A DNA stretch of 64,000 bases from an uncultured Polaribacter sp. (GTDB taxonomy: Bacteria; Bacteroidota; Bacteroidia; Flavobacteriales; Flavobacteriaceae), in assembly GCA_938084845.1 (NCBI GenBank), contig CALKEB010000025.1, positions 1 to 64,000 on the forward strand. The letters are read 5' to 3'. The position numbers and the translations under genes were made by a program. The notes under the pieces were generated by a model, which ran no database searches, was not told the DNA's origin, and saw nothing but the letters and a program-made list of their open reading frames with translations. Below are positions 16,788 through 25,766 of this stretch, piece after piece; position 1 is the stretch's first letter, and every line of letters begins with the position of its first letter.

Positions 16788-19589
16788 CTATATTTCTAAA
16801 ATATAGTTTGTTAAGTTAGCATCATGTGACAAATCTATTTTTTTTCTTAGTCTATAACGTTTAACTTCAACACTTCTAGGCGAGATGTTTAACAAGGGTG
16901 CAATCTCTTTAGAGGAAAGGTTTAACCTAAGATAAGCACATAATCTTAAATCATTTGGTGTCAATTCTGGATGTTTAGACTTTATTTTCTTTAAGAATTT
17001 TTTATCTGCGTTATTAAATGCCTCTTGAAACATTTTCCAATCATCTGTATTGTTTAAATCTTTATCAATAATCTTTATAACTCTTGTAATTCCTATAGTT
17101 CCGTTAGCCGTAAGCTCTTGTTTAATACTGTTTAAAAATTCATTTTTCTTTATTAAACTCATCGTAGATGTTGCCAGCTCTCTATTTTTACTTTCAATAT
17201 CACTCCTTAATTTATCATTATTTAATTTAATAATCTTTTGATTAGACTCTAATTCTTTTAATTCTAATTCAATTCTAGACTTCTCTATTAGCTCTTCTTT
17301 TTGCTTCTTATAATATCTTTGTGAAAACAAATGAGAACTATACAAAAAAAGAACAAACAATACTATATAAAGAACAATCAATACATTAGACAAATACCAG
17401 GGTTTCAAAATTTTAAAACTAAATGATGCTATATTCTTACTTAATTTTCCATCAATAGATGCCTTTACTTTAAATATGTAACTTCCTGGACTTAAATTTT
17501 CGAATAAAAATGTATTTTTTTCTGAAAATACACTCCATTTTGTATTTAAGCCTTCTAGCATATAAGCATATTTTGTTATAGAAGATTTATTGTAATTTGG
17601 AACGCTGTAAAAGAATTGAAAACTACTTTCTTTATTATTAAACTCTTGCTGTTTCTTTAAATCTATTGTATTTGGAAAAAGATCAATTTGATTATTTAAA
17701 ACCTTATTTATAGTAACAGAAAAATCTAAAGGCTCTTTTATTTTATCTAAGTCTACAATTAAATAACCTTTTGAAGTTCCAATTAAATATTTTTCATCTT
17801 CTAGGTATAATATATTTTCAAAACCTGAAGCTCCTTTAAAAAGAGTTTCATTCACAGGAATAATCTCTAAATCAGGTTTATTACTGAATTTTCCTGGATT
17901 TAAATAACGAATATCCTCTTTTGTAAAGGCCCATAATTTATTATTTACTTTATCATGAATTAGTTTTGCGGATAAGTATTTTTCTTTTGGAATAAGTTGA
18001 CTGTAAACAGAATCTCTTTTAAAGAGATCTTCTTTTTCATTAAATAAATACACTCCTTTTTTTGAAGCATAAATAATTTTATCGTTGTAATTTATAATAC
18101 TAGAGTATATTCCTTTATTTAAAGATTTTTCTTTTTCAATTTTTATAATTGACTTTAAGTTTGCATCTACATCTAATTTAAAAACACCTTTATATTCATG
18201 ATTTACAAAAATTCTTTGGTCTTTAGTAAACACAAAATACCTACTAGAATTAGAAAATCCTTTTAATTTATTTTTAAGTATCCATTTAGAATTTTCTTTT
18301 TTAATAACATAGAGACCATCATAATTTCCAGAAATTAAAGTGTTTTTACTAATTTTTTTCAATTGCCAAGAGCCCATTGTTCCTTTAATGAGTTGGGCTT
18401 CATTTTTAAAAATCAAAAAAGTTCCAGAATCATGATTACAAAATAAAGTGTCGTCAATAATTTGAAGTTTCCATACTTGGCCTTCGGTTTTTTGTATTAA
18501 CTTAAAGTCGTCATTTGTTTTATACTTCTTATAATATAATCCCTGGTTTGTTCCTATATACAATATGTCTTTATGTAAGATAGTAGCATATATGGTACCC
18601 CAAAAGGAATCTGTTTTTATAAATTGTTTAAACGGTGAATTTAAATTAATTGTATTAATTCCGTTGTCTAAACCTAGCCAAATACTATTGTCAGTATCTT
18701 CAAAAATTGAAAGTATGGTATTGTTATACAACCCTTTATCTTGTGTAATATGATACTCTAAATTTCCAATAGCATCAAGTTTAAACAAACCACTTGAAAT
18801 GGTACCTAATAATATAGATCCGCCATTTATCTTTGAAGCACTATATATTGTTTTTGATAATAAAAGTGATTCAAAATTTGTTTTCCATTTAATTACTTGA
18901 TTATTTTTTAGGATAAAAAATCCATTTTTTTGAGTAATAAAAAAAAGATTTTCTTCTTTCTTAAAAATTTGAACAACGCGATTATTTTTTAAAATATCAT
19001 TGTCGGTAATTAATTTAGGTTGTCCGTTTTCGATGACAAAAATTCCCTTTCCAAAATCTTGATAATAAATTCTATTCTCAACTTTAGACAACTTTACTAA
19101 ATTGTTAGCTGCATTTATAATTTTGATATTTTTAGATTTTATATTGTATAGGTATATTCTTTGTAGTGATTTAAAAATAATCCAACCATCTAATTCGTAA
19201 ATCTCCCAAATTTGTTCGTCTTCTAACATGGTAATTTTATTCTCTTTTACAATTGAAGTAAATTCTAAATTACCAAAACTGTCTTTTTTCCAAAAGCCAA
19301 AGTCCATATAAAAGCCTGTAAAAACAAGTTCATTATAACACTTTACAGATCGCATTATAGTTTCATTTGGAGTGCTATAAAGCTGCCAGTTCTCTCCATT
19401 ATATTCTAACAACCCCTTATTGTTAGCCACATAAATAAACTTATTGGTATTTTGTGAAATTGCCCAATTTTGATTCTCTGCCTTATATATTTCAGAAGAA
19501 AATGTATTAATTAATGGAATATCTTGTGCATGTATAGGCGATTGTAATAAAAGAGAAATTGCTAAAAAACAACCAAAAATTCGAACCAT
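16788..19589 (-). CDS. SusR-like membrane regulator: periplasmic propeller, Y_Y_Y domain, TM, coiled coil, LuxR-type HTH
   Basis: 933-residue one-protein sensor/regulator. A signal sequence (about 1-21, ending IHAQ) precedes a long region of beta-propeller repeats (for example NSIWLGLDNGI, and EYNGENWQLYSTP near the start). A Y_Y_Y domain follows (about 655-725, YAYMLEGLNTKWSVFSE), then one membrane helix (about 731-755), a coiled coil (about 760-830) and a C-terminal LuxR/GerE-type HTH (about 873-933, LSSKEIAPLLNISPRSVEVK). No histidine kinase or receiver domain is present. This is the SusR architecture: sugar sensed in the periplasm, DNA bound in the cytoplasm. It lies directly upstream of and codirectional with the beta-glucan susC, so it probably controls that PUL, but alpha-glucan control (as for SusR of B. 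thetaiotaomicron) is possible. Confidence 0.85.
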   Translation of the reverse strand: MVRIFGCFLAISLLLQSPIHAQDIPLINTFSSEIYKAENQNWAISQNTNKFIYVANNKGLLEYNGENWQLYSTPNETIMRSVKCYNELVFTGFYMDFGFWKKDSFGNLEFTSIVKENKITMLEDEQIWEIYELDGWIIFKSLQRIYLYNIKSKNIKIINAANNLVKLSKVENRIYYQDFGKGIFVIENGQPKLITDNDILKNNRVVQIFKKEENLFFITQKNGFFILKNNQVIKWKTNFESLLLSKTIYSASKINGGSILLGTISSGLFKLDAIGNLEYHITQDKGLYNNTILSIFEDTDNSIWLGLDNGINTINLNSPFKQFIKTDSFWGTIYATILHKDILYIGTNQGLYYKKYKTNDDFKLIQKTEGQVWKLQIIDDTLFCNHDSGTFLIFKNEAQLIKGTMGSWQLKKISKNTLISGNYDGLYVIKKENSKWILKNKLKGFSNSSRYFVFTKDQRIFVNHEYKGVFKLDVDANLKSIIKIEKEKSLNKGIYSSIINYNDKIIYASKKGVYLFNEKEDLFKRDSVYSQLIPKEKYLSAKLIHDKVNNKLWAFTKEDIRYLNPGKFSNKPDLEIIPVNETLFKGASGFENILYLEDEKYLIGTSKGYLIVDLDKIKEPLDFSVTINKVLNNQIDLFPNTIDLKKQQEFNNKESSFQFFYSVPNYNKSSITKYAYMLEGLNTKWSVFSEKNTFLFENLSPGSYIFKVKASIDGKLSKNIASFSFKILKPWYLSNVLIVLYIVLFVLFLYSSHLFSQRYYKKQKEELIEKSRIELELKELESNQKIIKLNNDKLRSDIESKNRELATSTMSLIKKNEFLNSIKQELTANGTIGITRVIKIIDKDLNNTDDWKMFQEAFNNADKKFLKKIKSKHPELTPNDLRLCAYLRLNLSSKEIAPLLNISPRSVEVKRYRLRKKIDLSHDANLTNYILEI

Positions 19590-19769
19590 AATGTAAAATG
19601 TTTGGTTACGAAATTAATAAAATTAATACAATGTATAGGTTTAAAATTAATAAGTATGGTATAATGCTATAAAAAAACAATGCCTAGACTAAAAATAAAG
19701 ATATATTTATTGTAATTAAATTAGAATTCTTAATTAATTTAATTAATTTTATAATCTAGTTATAGTACA

Positions 19770-19958
19770 ATGAATTTATTAAAAAAATTAGGAACAGCTA
19801 ACTTTTTAATGTTAGCACTATGTCTACTTATTATTATTGTAGCAGAATATTTGTTTTTAACAGGTGAGAAGCTACATGGTATTTTCTTAGGGCTTTGGGC
19901 CCCTACCCTATTAGGAGTTTTAATTTTCATTAAACTTATAAGTAATGACCGCAAATAA
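19770..19958 (+). CDS. Small two-helix membrane protein, unknown
   Basis: 62-codon ORF with an ATG at 19770. The protein has two strongly hydrophobic segments (ANFLMLALCLLIIIVAEYLF, and GIFLGLWAPTLLGVLIFIK), a short charged loop GEKLHG between them, and a charged tail SNDRK. This looks like a real membrane protein, not a chance frame: hydrophobicity is organised in two helices and a second small membrane ORF overlaps its end by 14 bp. It is divergent from the SusR-like regulator. I do not recognise a named family. The antisense frame over the same bases is judged a shadow. Confidence 0.6.
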   Translation: MNLLKKLGTANFLMLALCLLIIIVAEYLFLTGEKLHGIFLGLWAPTLLGVLIFIKLISNDRK

Positions 19959-20052
19959 TATTGTTCTTTACTTTTCAGTTTTTGTAGGTGTTTGTGTAAT
20001 TCTATGGGCTTATTTTATGATAAGAGAGTTTGATAAAGCAAAAAAAAACTAA
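19945..20052 (+). CDS. Tiny single-helix membrane protein overlapping the preceding ORF
   Basis: 35-codon ORF from the ATG at 19945 to the TAA at 20050-20052, overlapping the preceding gene by 14 bp in another frame. The protein is one transmembrane helix (NNIVLYFSVFVGVCVILWAY) followed by a short basic cytoplasmic tail (MIREFDKAKKN). The overlap suggests translational coupling with the 62-residue protein. The gene is below the usual length cut-off for annotation. The function is unknown; a small accessory subunit is a guess only. Confidence 0.5.
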   Translation: MTANNIVLYFSVFVGVCVILWAYFMIREFDKAKKN

Positions 20053-20093
20053 TTTTATCTCGTCTATAGTCTTTACATAATTAGCGTGTTAAA

Positions 20094-22214
20094 TTACATT
20101 ACATGAAGTTTTTGTATACTCATAGAAAAACCTCCACCAGCTGCCAAATGAAATTTTAGTTTAGCATCCTTAGTTATTTTTATAGTTTCAAACTCTATGG
20201 CAAGAGGGTTTACATCCCAGTGTGCACCTGTTCCATCTTTATAGATTTTTGCTTCGTAAGTTGAATTAGAGTCTAAAAAACTAAAATCTATTTCTAAATC
20301 TCTTGCGTTTTCATCTGTAATACTTCCTAAAAACCAATTATCAGAATTTCTTTGTTTTCTTGCGATAGTTACAAAATCGCCAACTTCACCATTTAAAGTT
20401 ATAGTCTCTGACCAATCTACAGCAACTTCTTTTATAAATTCTAAAGCTTTTAAATTGGCCTCATAATGCTCTACAAGATCAGCAGCCATTTGAATAGGGC
20501 TATAAATAACGACATATAAGGCCAATTGATGGGCCAGAGTTGTGTTTACTTGATTCTCTTTTTTAAACTCGTTAAACTTTATGTTAAATATTCCTGGAGT
20601 ATAGTCTATAGGGCCAGCTAACATTCTTGTAAATGCAACTATAGATAAATGCTCTGGCGGATTTCCTCCATCACTAGACCAAGCATTAAATTCTTGACCA
20701 CGCAAACCTTCTCTAGAAATAATATTGGGATACGTTCTTCGTAAACCCGTTGCTTTAATTGGTTCATGAGCATTAACCGCTACTTGGTATTTTGCAGCAT
20801 TTATAGCTGCATTATTGTATTGGTTTACCATATATTGTCCATGATGGTATTCCCCTTTTGGTAGAATGTTTCCAACATAGCCAGATTTTACAACGTGCAT
20901 GCTGTATTTTTGCATTAAAGCATATGCAGTATCTTGTTGTTTATGATAAGTTTCTGTTGCTGCAGAAGTTTCATGATGCATAATAATTTGTACCCCTTTT
21001 TCTTTTGCATAATTTGTTACTTCATCCAAATTATAATCTGGGTAAGGTGTAATAAAATCAAAAACACCTTCTCTTTCTTCAAAACCAATCCAACGCTCCC
21101 AACCAGTGTTCCAACCTTCTACTAAAACACCGCCAATATTATTTTTAGCAGAAAAATCTATAAAACGTTTTACATTTTCTGTTGTTGCTCCATGATTTAC
21201 ATTTCGTTTTCCAGTGTCTTTCCATTCCCCATTTAACATTCCCATTCCATAATCCCAAGAGGATTTACCTAAGTGCATTTCCCACCAAACTCCTGTATAT
21301 TTCATTGGTGTAAACCAAGAAACATCACCTAATTTATTTGGCTCATTTAGATTAAGGATTAATTTAGAAGCAATAAGATCTGGTGCATTATCTGTAATTT
21401 GAATGGTTCTCCAAGGGGTATGAAAAGGAAGTTTTCTTTTTACCTTATAGTCGTTATTTTTAGAACCAACTAAATTACTTTTAAATGATAAATTGATCGT
21501 ATCAACTTGTAAAGTCATGCCAGAATAATCAACCAAAGCTGCTTCATGAAAACTTAAGTGAATTCCATTTTTACCGACTAAAGTTACTGGCGTGTTTACT
21601 GCATTTTTTGGTATATAAGTTTGCCCTAAACTAGGGTGGTTCCTTTTGGTTGTTGCCTCTATTTCTGAAAGTTTTGTGGTACTATACAAATGCTCATAAA
21701 TATCCCAATCTCCTGGAATCCAAAAGGCTTTATAATCTTCTGTTAAATTAAATTCAGTATTTTCTTCAGATATTAATACTTCATTTATATTTTTTTGTTC
21801 TGGAAATTCATATCTAAAACCTACACCATCATTATAAACTTTAAAAACTATATTTAATTTTCTTTTTAAATCTGATTTTTCTTGAAGTTCTATTCGTAAT
21901 TCATTAAAATGATTTACAACATCTAATTGTTCTCCCCAAGGCAATTGCCAAGTCTCATTAAACTCTGTAAAAGATGAATTTAGAATTTTAAAATTATCAT
22001 AAAAAGGGTTTGTATTTTTAAAATTAAAACCCAAAGCTGACTTTTTAATGATAGCGTTCTTTTTAAAAAAAACCTCATACATTGGTTTTCCTTTTTCGTC
22101 TAAAGAAAATTCTACTAAAATTTTCTCATCAGGAGAATCTAAATTGGTTATAGGTTCTGACCAACAAGAACAAAGGCTTACACAAAGGAAAATTAATAGT
22201 ATTCGTGTTTTCAA
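20094..22214 (-). CDS. susB: GH97 alpha-glucosidase (SusB-like)
   Basis: 706-residue glycoside hydrolase family 97 lipoprotein (signal CVSLCSCWSEP, cysteine about 17). An N-terminal beta-super-sandwich spans to about residue 300 (GVGFRYEFPE). The catalytic TIM barrel has MKYTGVWWEMHLGKSSWDYG, GGVLVEGWNTGWERW, IIMHHET and VNAHEPIKATGLRRTYPNI. A C-terminal sandwich ends the protein. As I recall the family, the glutamate in the AHEPIKATG block marks the inverting SusB type, whereas retaining alpha-galactosidase types lack it. It would release glucose from malto-oligosaccharides in the periplasm or at the membrane. It is the last gene of the alpha-glucan operon, 3 bp after the GH13 stop. Confidence 0.92.
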   Translation of the reverse strand: MKTRILLIFLCVSLCSCWSEPITNLDSPDEKILVEFSLDEKGKPMYEVFFKKNAIIKKSALGFNFKNTNPFYDNFKILNSSFTEFNETWQLPWGEQLDVVNHFNELRIELQEKSDLKRKLNIVFKVYNDGVGFRYEFPEQKNINEVLISEENTEFNLTEDYKAFWIPGDWDIYEHLYSTTKLSEIEATTKRNHPSLGQTYIPKNAVNTPVTLVGKNGIHLSFHEAALVDYSGMTLQVDTINLSFKSNLVGSKNNDYKVKRKLPFHTPWRTIQITDNAPDLIASKLILNLNEPNKLGDVSWFTPMKYTGVWWEMHLGKSSWDYGMGMLNGEWKDTGKRNVNHGATTENVKRFIDFSAKNNIGGVLVEGWNTGWERWIGFEEREGVFDFITPYPDYNLDEVTNYAKEKGVQIIMHHETSAATETYHKQQDTAYALMQKYSMHVVKSGYVGNILPKGEYHHGQYMVNQYNNAAINAAKYQVAVNAHEPIKATGLRRTYPNIISREGLRGQEFNAWSSDGGNPPEHLSIVAFTRMLAGPIDYTPGIFNIKFNEFKKENQVNTTLAHQLALYVVIYSPIQMAADLVEHYEANLKALEFIKEVAVDWSETITLNGEVGDFVTIARKQRNSDNWFLGSITDENARDLEIDFSFLDSNSTYEAKIYKDGTGAHWDVNPLAIEFETIKITKDAKLKFHLAAGGGFSMSIQKLHVM

Positions 22215-22217
22215 AAC

Positions 22218-23870
22218 TTATTTTTTTTCTAATAAAACAATATCAAAGTCAGAACTAAATCTAACTTTACCTTCTTTAACTTCTACCATTTGCTTTGAAT
22301 AAAAATCTCTTAATTTTTGTCCATTTTCAAAAATCGAAGCTACACTAATTTCTTTAAGCCCTTTAGGTAAATTAATCCCTGCAACTATTTTATCTAATGG
22401 TCTAGTTCTAGAAAATACTAAACCATTGGTATTGGATATTAAATGATGCCTTCCTGCACCAACTGCTGGATGGTTAGCTCGAAACTGCCCTAATTTTTTC
22501 CAATGAGCTACTATTTTCTGTGTTTTCTCATTTGACTGTATAGCATTCCAGTTCATTTTAGAACGCAAAGTAGCATCGCCAATAGTACCTTCAATGCGCA
22601 AAGATCTTGCAGATTCATCTCCATAATAAACTTGAGAAGTTCCAGGAGTTAGTAAAAGCATGTTAGCTGTTTGATATGGCTTTGCTCTCTCTTTATCAAA
22701 AGGTTGTCCATCATCATGAGAAGTCATGTAATTTAAAATTCCATAGCCTTTTAAATTTGTATTTAATAATGAATCGTACATTTCAAAAACAGAATTTGCT
22801 TTCATCTGTTTTGCATTCCATTTTATTTCAAAGTTGATAAGACTATTAAAAGCATTATCAAAATAATTTACTTTTTTATCTCCAAAATCAAATGCTTTTC
22901 CGTGAGAAATTGCATAATTATAAACTTCTCCTACTAGATAAAAATTTTTATCATCTAACACCTTAGTTGGATTGTTTTTTTTAAACGTCTTAAAAGCAAA
23001 GTCACAATCCTCTTTAAATTCTTGCCAAACATACTCTTCTGTATGCTTTACTGTATCTACTCTATACCCATCTATTCCAAATTCAGTAATATAATCAGTA
23101 AGCCATTTCATGATATAAAAACGAGGTGCTCTGGGATTACCTGTTCTTTTAAAATAAGCATTTAATTCACTTATTTCTTGGTCATACCTTCCTTCACTTT
23201 TCCATTTTTTAATTAAATGTGCAGGTAATTCTACATCTTCATTACTATCGGTTCTAATATCTGGTAAGTTCTCTACTAAAGTACAGGTAACCGTGTTTTT
23301 GTAAGTATTGTATTTACATTGTGGAGCTGTTCTTACCCAACTTTCTGGCCAAACTGGATCTTGTTCTGTGACAGGCCCAGTATGGTTAATTACAGCATCT
23401 AATAAAATTCTAATATTATTTTTATGAGCTACTTCTACTAATTCTTTTAAATCATCAGTGCTTCCAAAATTAGGATCAATTTTTGTCCAATCTTTTGTCC
23501 AATACCCATGAAAACCGTAAGTATTTCCAGTACCCTCATCTGTAGATCCATGAATTTGTTCTACAATTGGTGACATCCAAATGGCATTAATTCCTAAATC
23601 TGTAAAATACCCTTCTTTAATTTTTTGGGTAATTCCTTTCAAATCACCTCCTTCAAAACCTCTTAATTTTCCTGTTTTTTCAGTTCTACTAAAATTCATA
23701 TCATTTGTTGGATCCCCATTATTAAAGCGATCTGTTAAAAGAAAATAAATATTAGCAGCTTCCCACAAAAATTCATTATTGTGTTGATGTGAGGCTATAT
23801 TTTCTTTAGGGGTGTTTTTTTGACAACTGAGGCTAATAATTAAGACAAGAAGGTAAAGAGTTTTTTTCAT
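22218..23870 (-). CDS. GH13 alpha-amylase family lipoprotein
   Basis: 550-residue GH13 enzyme with a lipoprotein signal (LIISLSCQKN, cysteine 16). Conserved regions are visible in order: DAVINHTGP (region I, about 158), GYRVDTVKH with nucleophile D272 (region II), YLVGEVYN with acid/base E315 (region III) and TSHDDGQP with D386 (region IV). A C-terminal beta domain follows. The loop between regions I and II carries two cysteines (QCK and TCT), a feature I associate with periplasmic MalS-like amylases; the subfamily is not proven. It is predicted to cut alpha-1,4-glucans outside the cytoplasm, and is placed 10 bp after the next GH13. Confidence 0.9.
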   Translation of the reverse strand: MKKTLYLLVLIISLSCQKNTPKENIASHQHNNEFLWEAANIYFLLTDRFNNGDPTNDMNFSRTEKTGKLRGFEGGDLKGITQKIKEGYFTDLGINAIWMSPIVEQIHGSTDEGTGNTYGFHGYWTKDWTKIDPNFGSTDDLKELVEVAHKNNIRILLDAVINHTGPVTEQDPVWPESWVRTAPQCKYNTYKNTVTCTLVENLPDIRTDSNEDVELPAHLIKKWKSEGRYDQEISELNAYFKRTGNPRAPRFYIMKWLTDYITEFGIDGYRVDTVKHTEEYVWQEFKEDCDFAFKTFKKNNPTKVLDDKNFYLVGEVYNYAISHGKAFDFGDKKVNYFDNAFNSLINFEIKWNAKQMKANSVFEMYDSLLNTNLKGYGILNYMTSHDDGQPFDKERAKPYQTANMLLLTPGTSQVYYGDESARSLRIEGTIGDATLRSKMNWNAIQSNEKTQKIVAHWKKLGQFRANHPAVGAGRHHLISNTNGLVFSRTRPLDKIVAGINLPKGLKEISVASIFENGQKLRDFYSKQMVEVKEGKVRFSSDFDIVLLEKK

Positions 23871-23880
23871 TTTTATTTAT

Positions 23881-25758
23881 TTAATTTTTAATCTTTAACA
23901 CTAAAGATTCTAGAGGTTTTAAGTGAATTTGAACAGTAGCTTTATTTTTTAGAACATGTAAAGATGTAGTGTAGGTATCATACAATTGATCTTCCAATTG
24001 ATATACACCTTCATTTAAGTTAAGCGATTTTATAACATTTTCTGGAAGTTGCAACTCAAAATCATACGTATTATCTACACTAAAGTTTGATATGATAATT
24101 AATTTTTCTTGACCATTATAACGAACAAAAGATAAAACCTTTTGTGTATAATTATCTGTATGCTGCCTATTAAAGTTGTGAATGTCTAAATAACCTCCCA
24201 TTAAAGCAGGACTACTTATTGTAAAATTTAAAAGTCTTTTGTAAAAATCTCTGAGCGTTAACTCTTTTTCTAAAGATTTACCACCATCAAATTGCTTATT
24301 ATTTACCCATCTTTGTAAACTAGGTACCCCAACATAATCAAAAATTGAGGTTCTTGATGGTTTTCCAAAACCAGCATCTTCAGAACCATCTTCGCCAAAT
24401 TCTTGCCCAAAATAAAGCATTGTTGGTGATGATGATATGGTTGCAGAAACCACCATAGCTGGCTTTCCGTTTAAAGCATTGCCTGCAAACTCTGGGCTAG
24501 CGATTCTTTGCTCATCATGATTTTCTAAAAAATGCAACATATGATGCTCTATATCTTTTAAATCTTCTATTATTGGAGGTATATTATCTGTTAGACCTTT
24601 TCCTTGCATAATGTGCTTAATTGTATCATACAACTGTACTTTGTCATACAAATAATCCATCTTTCCTTTTTTAATATATTCTCTATACAAATGGGGTTGA
24701 TACACTTCTGCTAATAAAAAAGCATTGGGATTTTTCATTTTAATGGCAGAATTCATAAAACTCCAAAATGATACAGGAACCATTTCTGCCATATCAAAAC
24801 GGAACCCATCTACTCCTTTATCTAACCAATACAAGGCTATATCTTTAAACTTAATCCAAGAATCTGGAACATCTTTATCTTTCCAAAAATTAAAATGTGC
24901 AACATAGTCTTTGTTCTCAAAACCATCTGGTAATTCATCAAAATCTTTTTTACCCTCTGGTGAAACTCCATAATTTACTTTTACAGTCTCATACCAGTCG
25001 TAAATATTTGGTTTTGGAGAACGCGAACCATTTCCTGTCCATTTTGCAGGACTTTCTAAAAATTTACCATCGGCAAGGGGATTTGTATCTCCTCCTAAAG
25101 GGGTGTAGTTATTTATAAAGTCTGGAACCTCAAAATCTTGATTTACAACATAATAAAAATTATTATTTTTTTTATACTCCACTGTTGTATCATCATCAAC
25201 TCCAAAATCTTTTACCCATTCTGGTTTTGTTAAACTTTGGTAATTACGGGCAACATGATTTGGTACAATATCTATTAGTACTTTTAAATTTGCTGAATGA
25301 CTACGATCTATTAATGCTTTAAATTCCTCTAATCTTTTTGTGACATCTACGGCTAAATCTGGATTTACATTGTAATAGTCTTTTATAGCATAAGGAGAGC
25401 CTGCTCTACCTTTTATAACATCTGGATCATCATTAGAAATTCCGTATTCGGAATAATCTGTAATTAAACCGTGATGTGGAACACCAGTGTACCAAATATG
25501 GGTTACTCCAAGCGCCTCTATTTCTGAAAGTGCTTTGTCTGTAAAATCATTAAACTTACCTACTCCATTTTCTTCAATAGTACCCCAAGGTTTGTTTGTT
25601 GTATTTGTATTGCCAAACAATCGTGTAAAAACTTGATAAACGACAGCTTTACCTTTAAACTGTTGTTGCGTTTCTAAGGTTTCTATTTCAGTTGTTTTTT
25701 TGCAACCAAATTGAAATAACAGGAGACCAATACTCAATAAAAAAGGTATTTTCTTCAT
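23881..25758 (-). CDS. GH13 alpha-amylase/dextrin hydrolase lipoprotein
   Basis: 625-residue GH13 lipoprotein (LLFQFGCKKT, cysteine 19). The barrel starts at VVYQVFTRLFGN. Conserved regions are DIVPNHVA (about 163), GFRFDMAEM with nucleophile D322, FLLAEVYQ with acid/base E351, and LENHDEQR with D415. A C-terminal antiparallel sandwich follows. A long insertion (about 170-300, rich in Asn, Gly and Pro) widens the barrel between strands 3 and 4. It probably trims maltodextrins at the outer membrane or in the periplasm. It lies between GH31 and another GH13 in the same operon, with gaps of about 10 bp. The subfamily was not determined. Confidence 0.9.
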   Translation of the reverse strand: MKKIPFLLSIGLLLFQFGCKKTTEIETLETQQQFKGKAVVYQVFTRLFGNTNTTNKPWGTIEENGVGKFNDFTDKALSEIEALGVTHIWYTGVPHHGLITDYSEYGISNDDPDVIKGRAGSPYAIKDYYNVNPDLAVDVTKRLEEFKALIDRSHSANLKVLIDIVPNHVARNYQSLTKPEWVKDFGVDDDTTVEYKKNNNFYYVVNQDFEVPDFINNYTPLGGDTNPLADGKFLESPAKWTGNGSRSPKPNIYDWYETVKVNYGVSPEGKKDFDELPDGFENKDYVAHFNFWKDKDVPDSWIKFKDIALYWLDKGVDGFRFDMAEMVPVSFWSFMNSAIKMKNPNAFLLAEVYQPHLYREYIKKGKMDYLYDKVQLYDTIKHIMQGKGLTDNIPPIIEDLKDIEHHMLHFLENHDEQRIASPEFAGNALNGKPAMVVSATISSSPTMLYFGQEFGEDGSEDAGFGKPSRTSIFDYVGVPSLQRWVNNKQFDGGKSLEKELTLRDFYKRLLNFTISSPALMGGYLDIHNFNRQHTDNYTQKVLSFVRYNGQEKLIIISNFSVDNTYDFELQLPENVIKSLNLNEGVYQLEDQLYDTYTTSLHVLKNKATVQIHLKPLESLVLKIKN

Positions 25759-25766
25759 AACATATT

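Noticed and set aside
17050-17241. 63-codon hydrophobic plus-strand frame inside the SusR-like gene
   Set aside because: It is the antisense of the coiled-coil and linker region. Antisense of Lys/Asn-rich sequence reads as Phe/Leu/Ile-rich, which explains its apparent hydrophobicity.
19760-19954. 64-codon minus-strand frame covering the small membrane ORF
   Set aside because: Its translation is basic and without structure, and it is the antisense of a frame with two clean transmembrane helices. Treated as a shadow.
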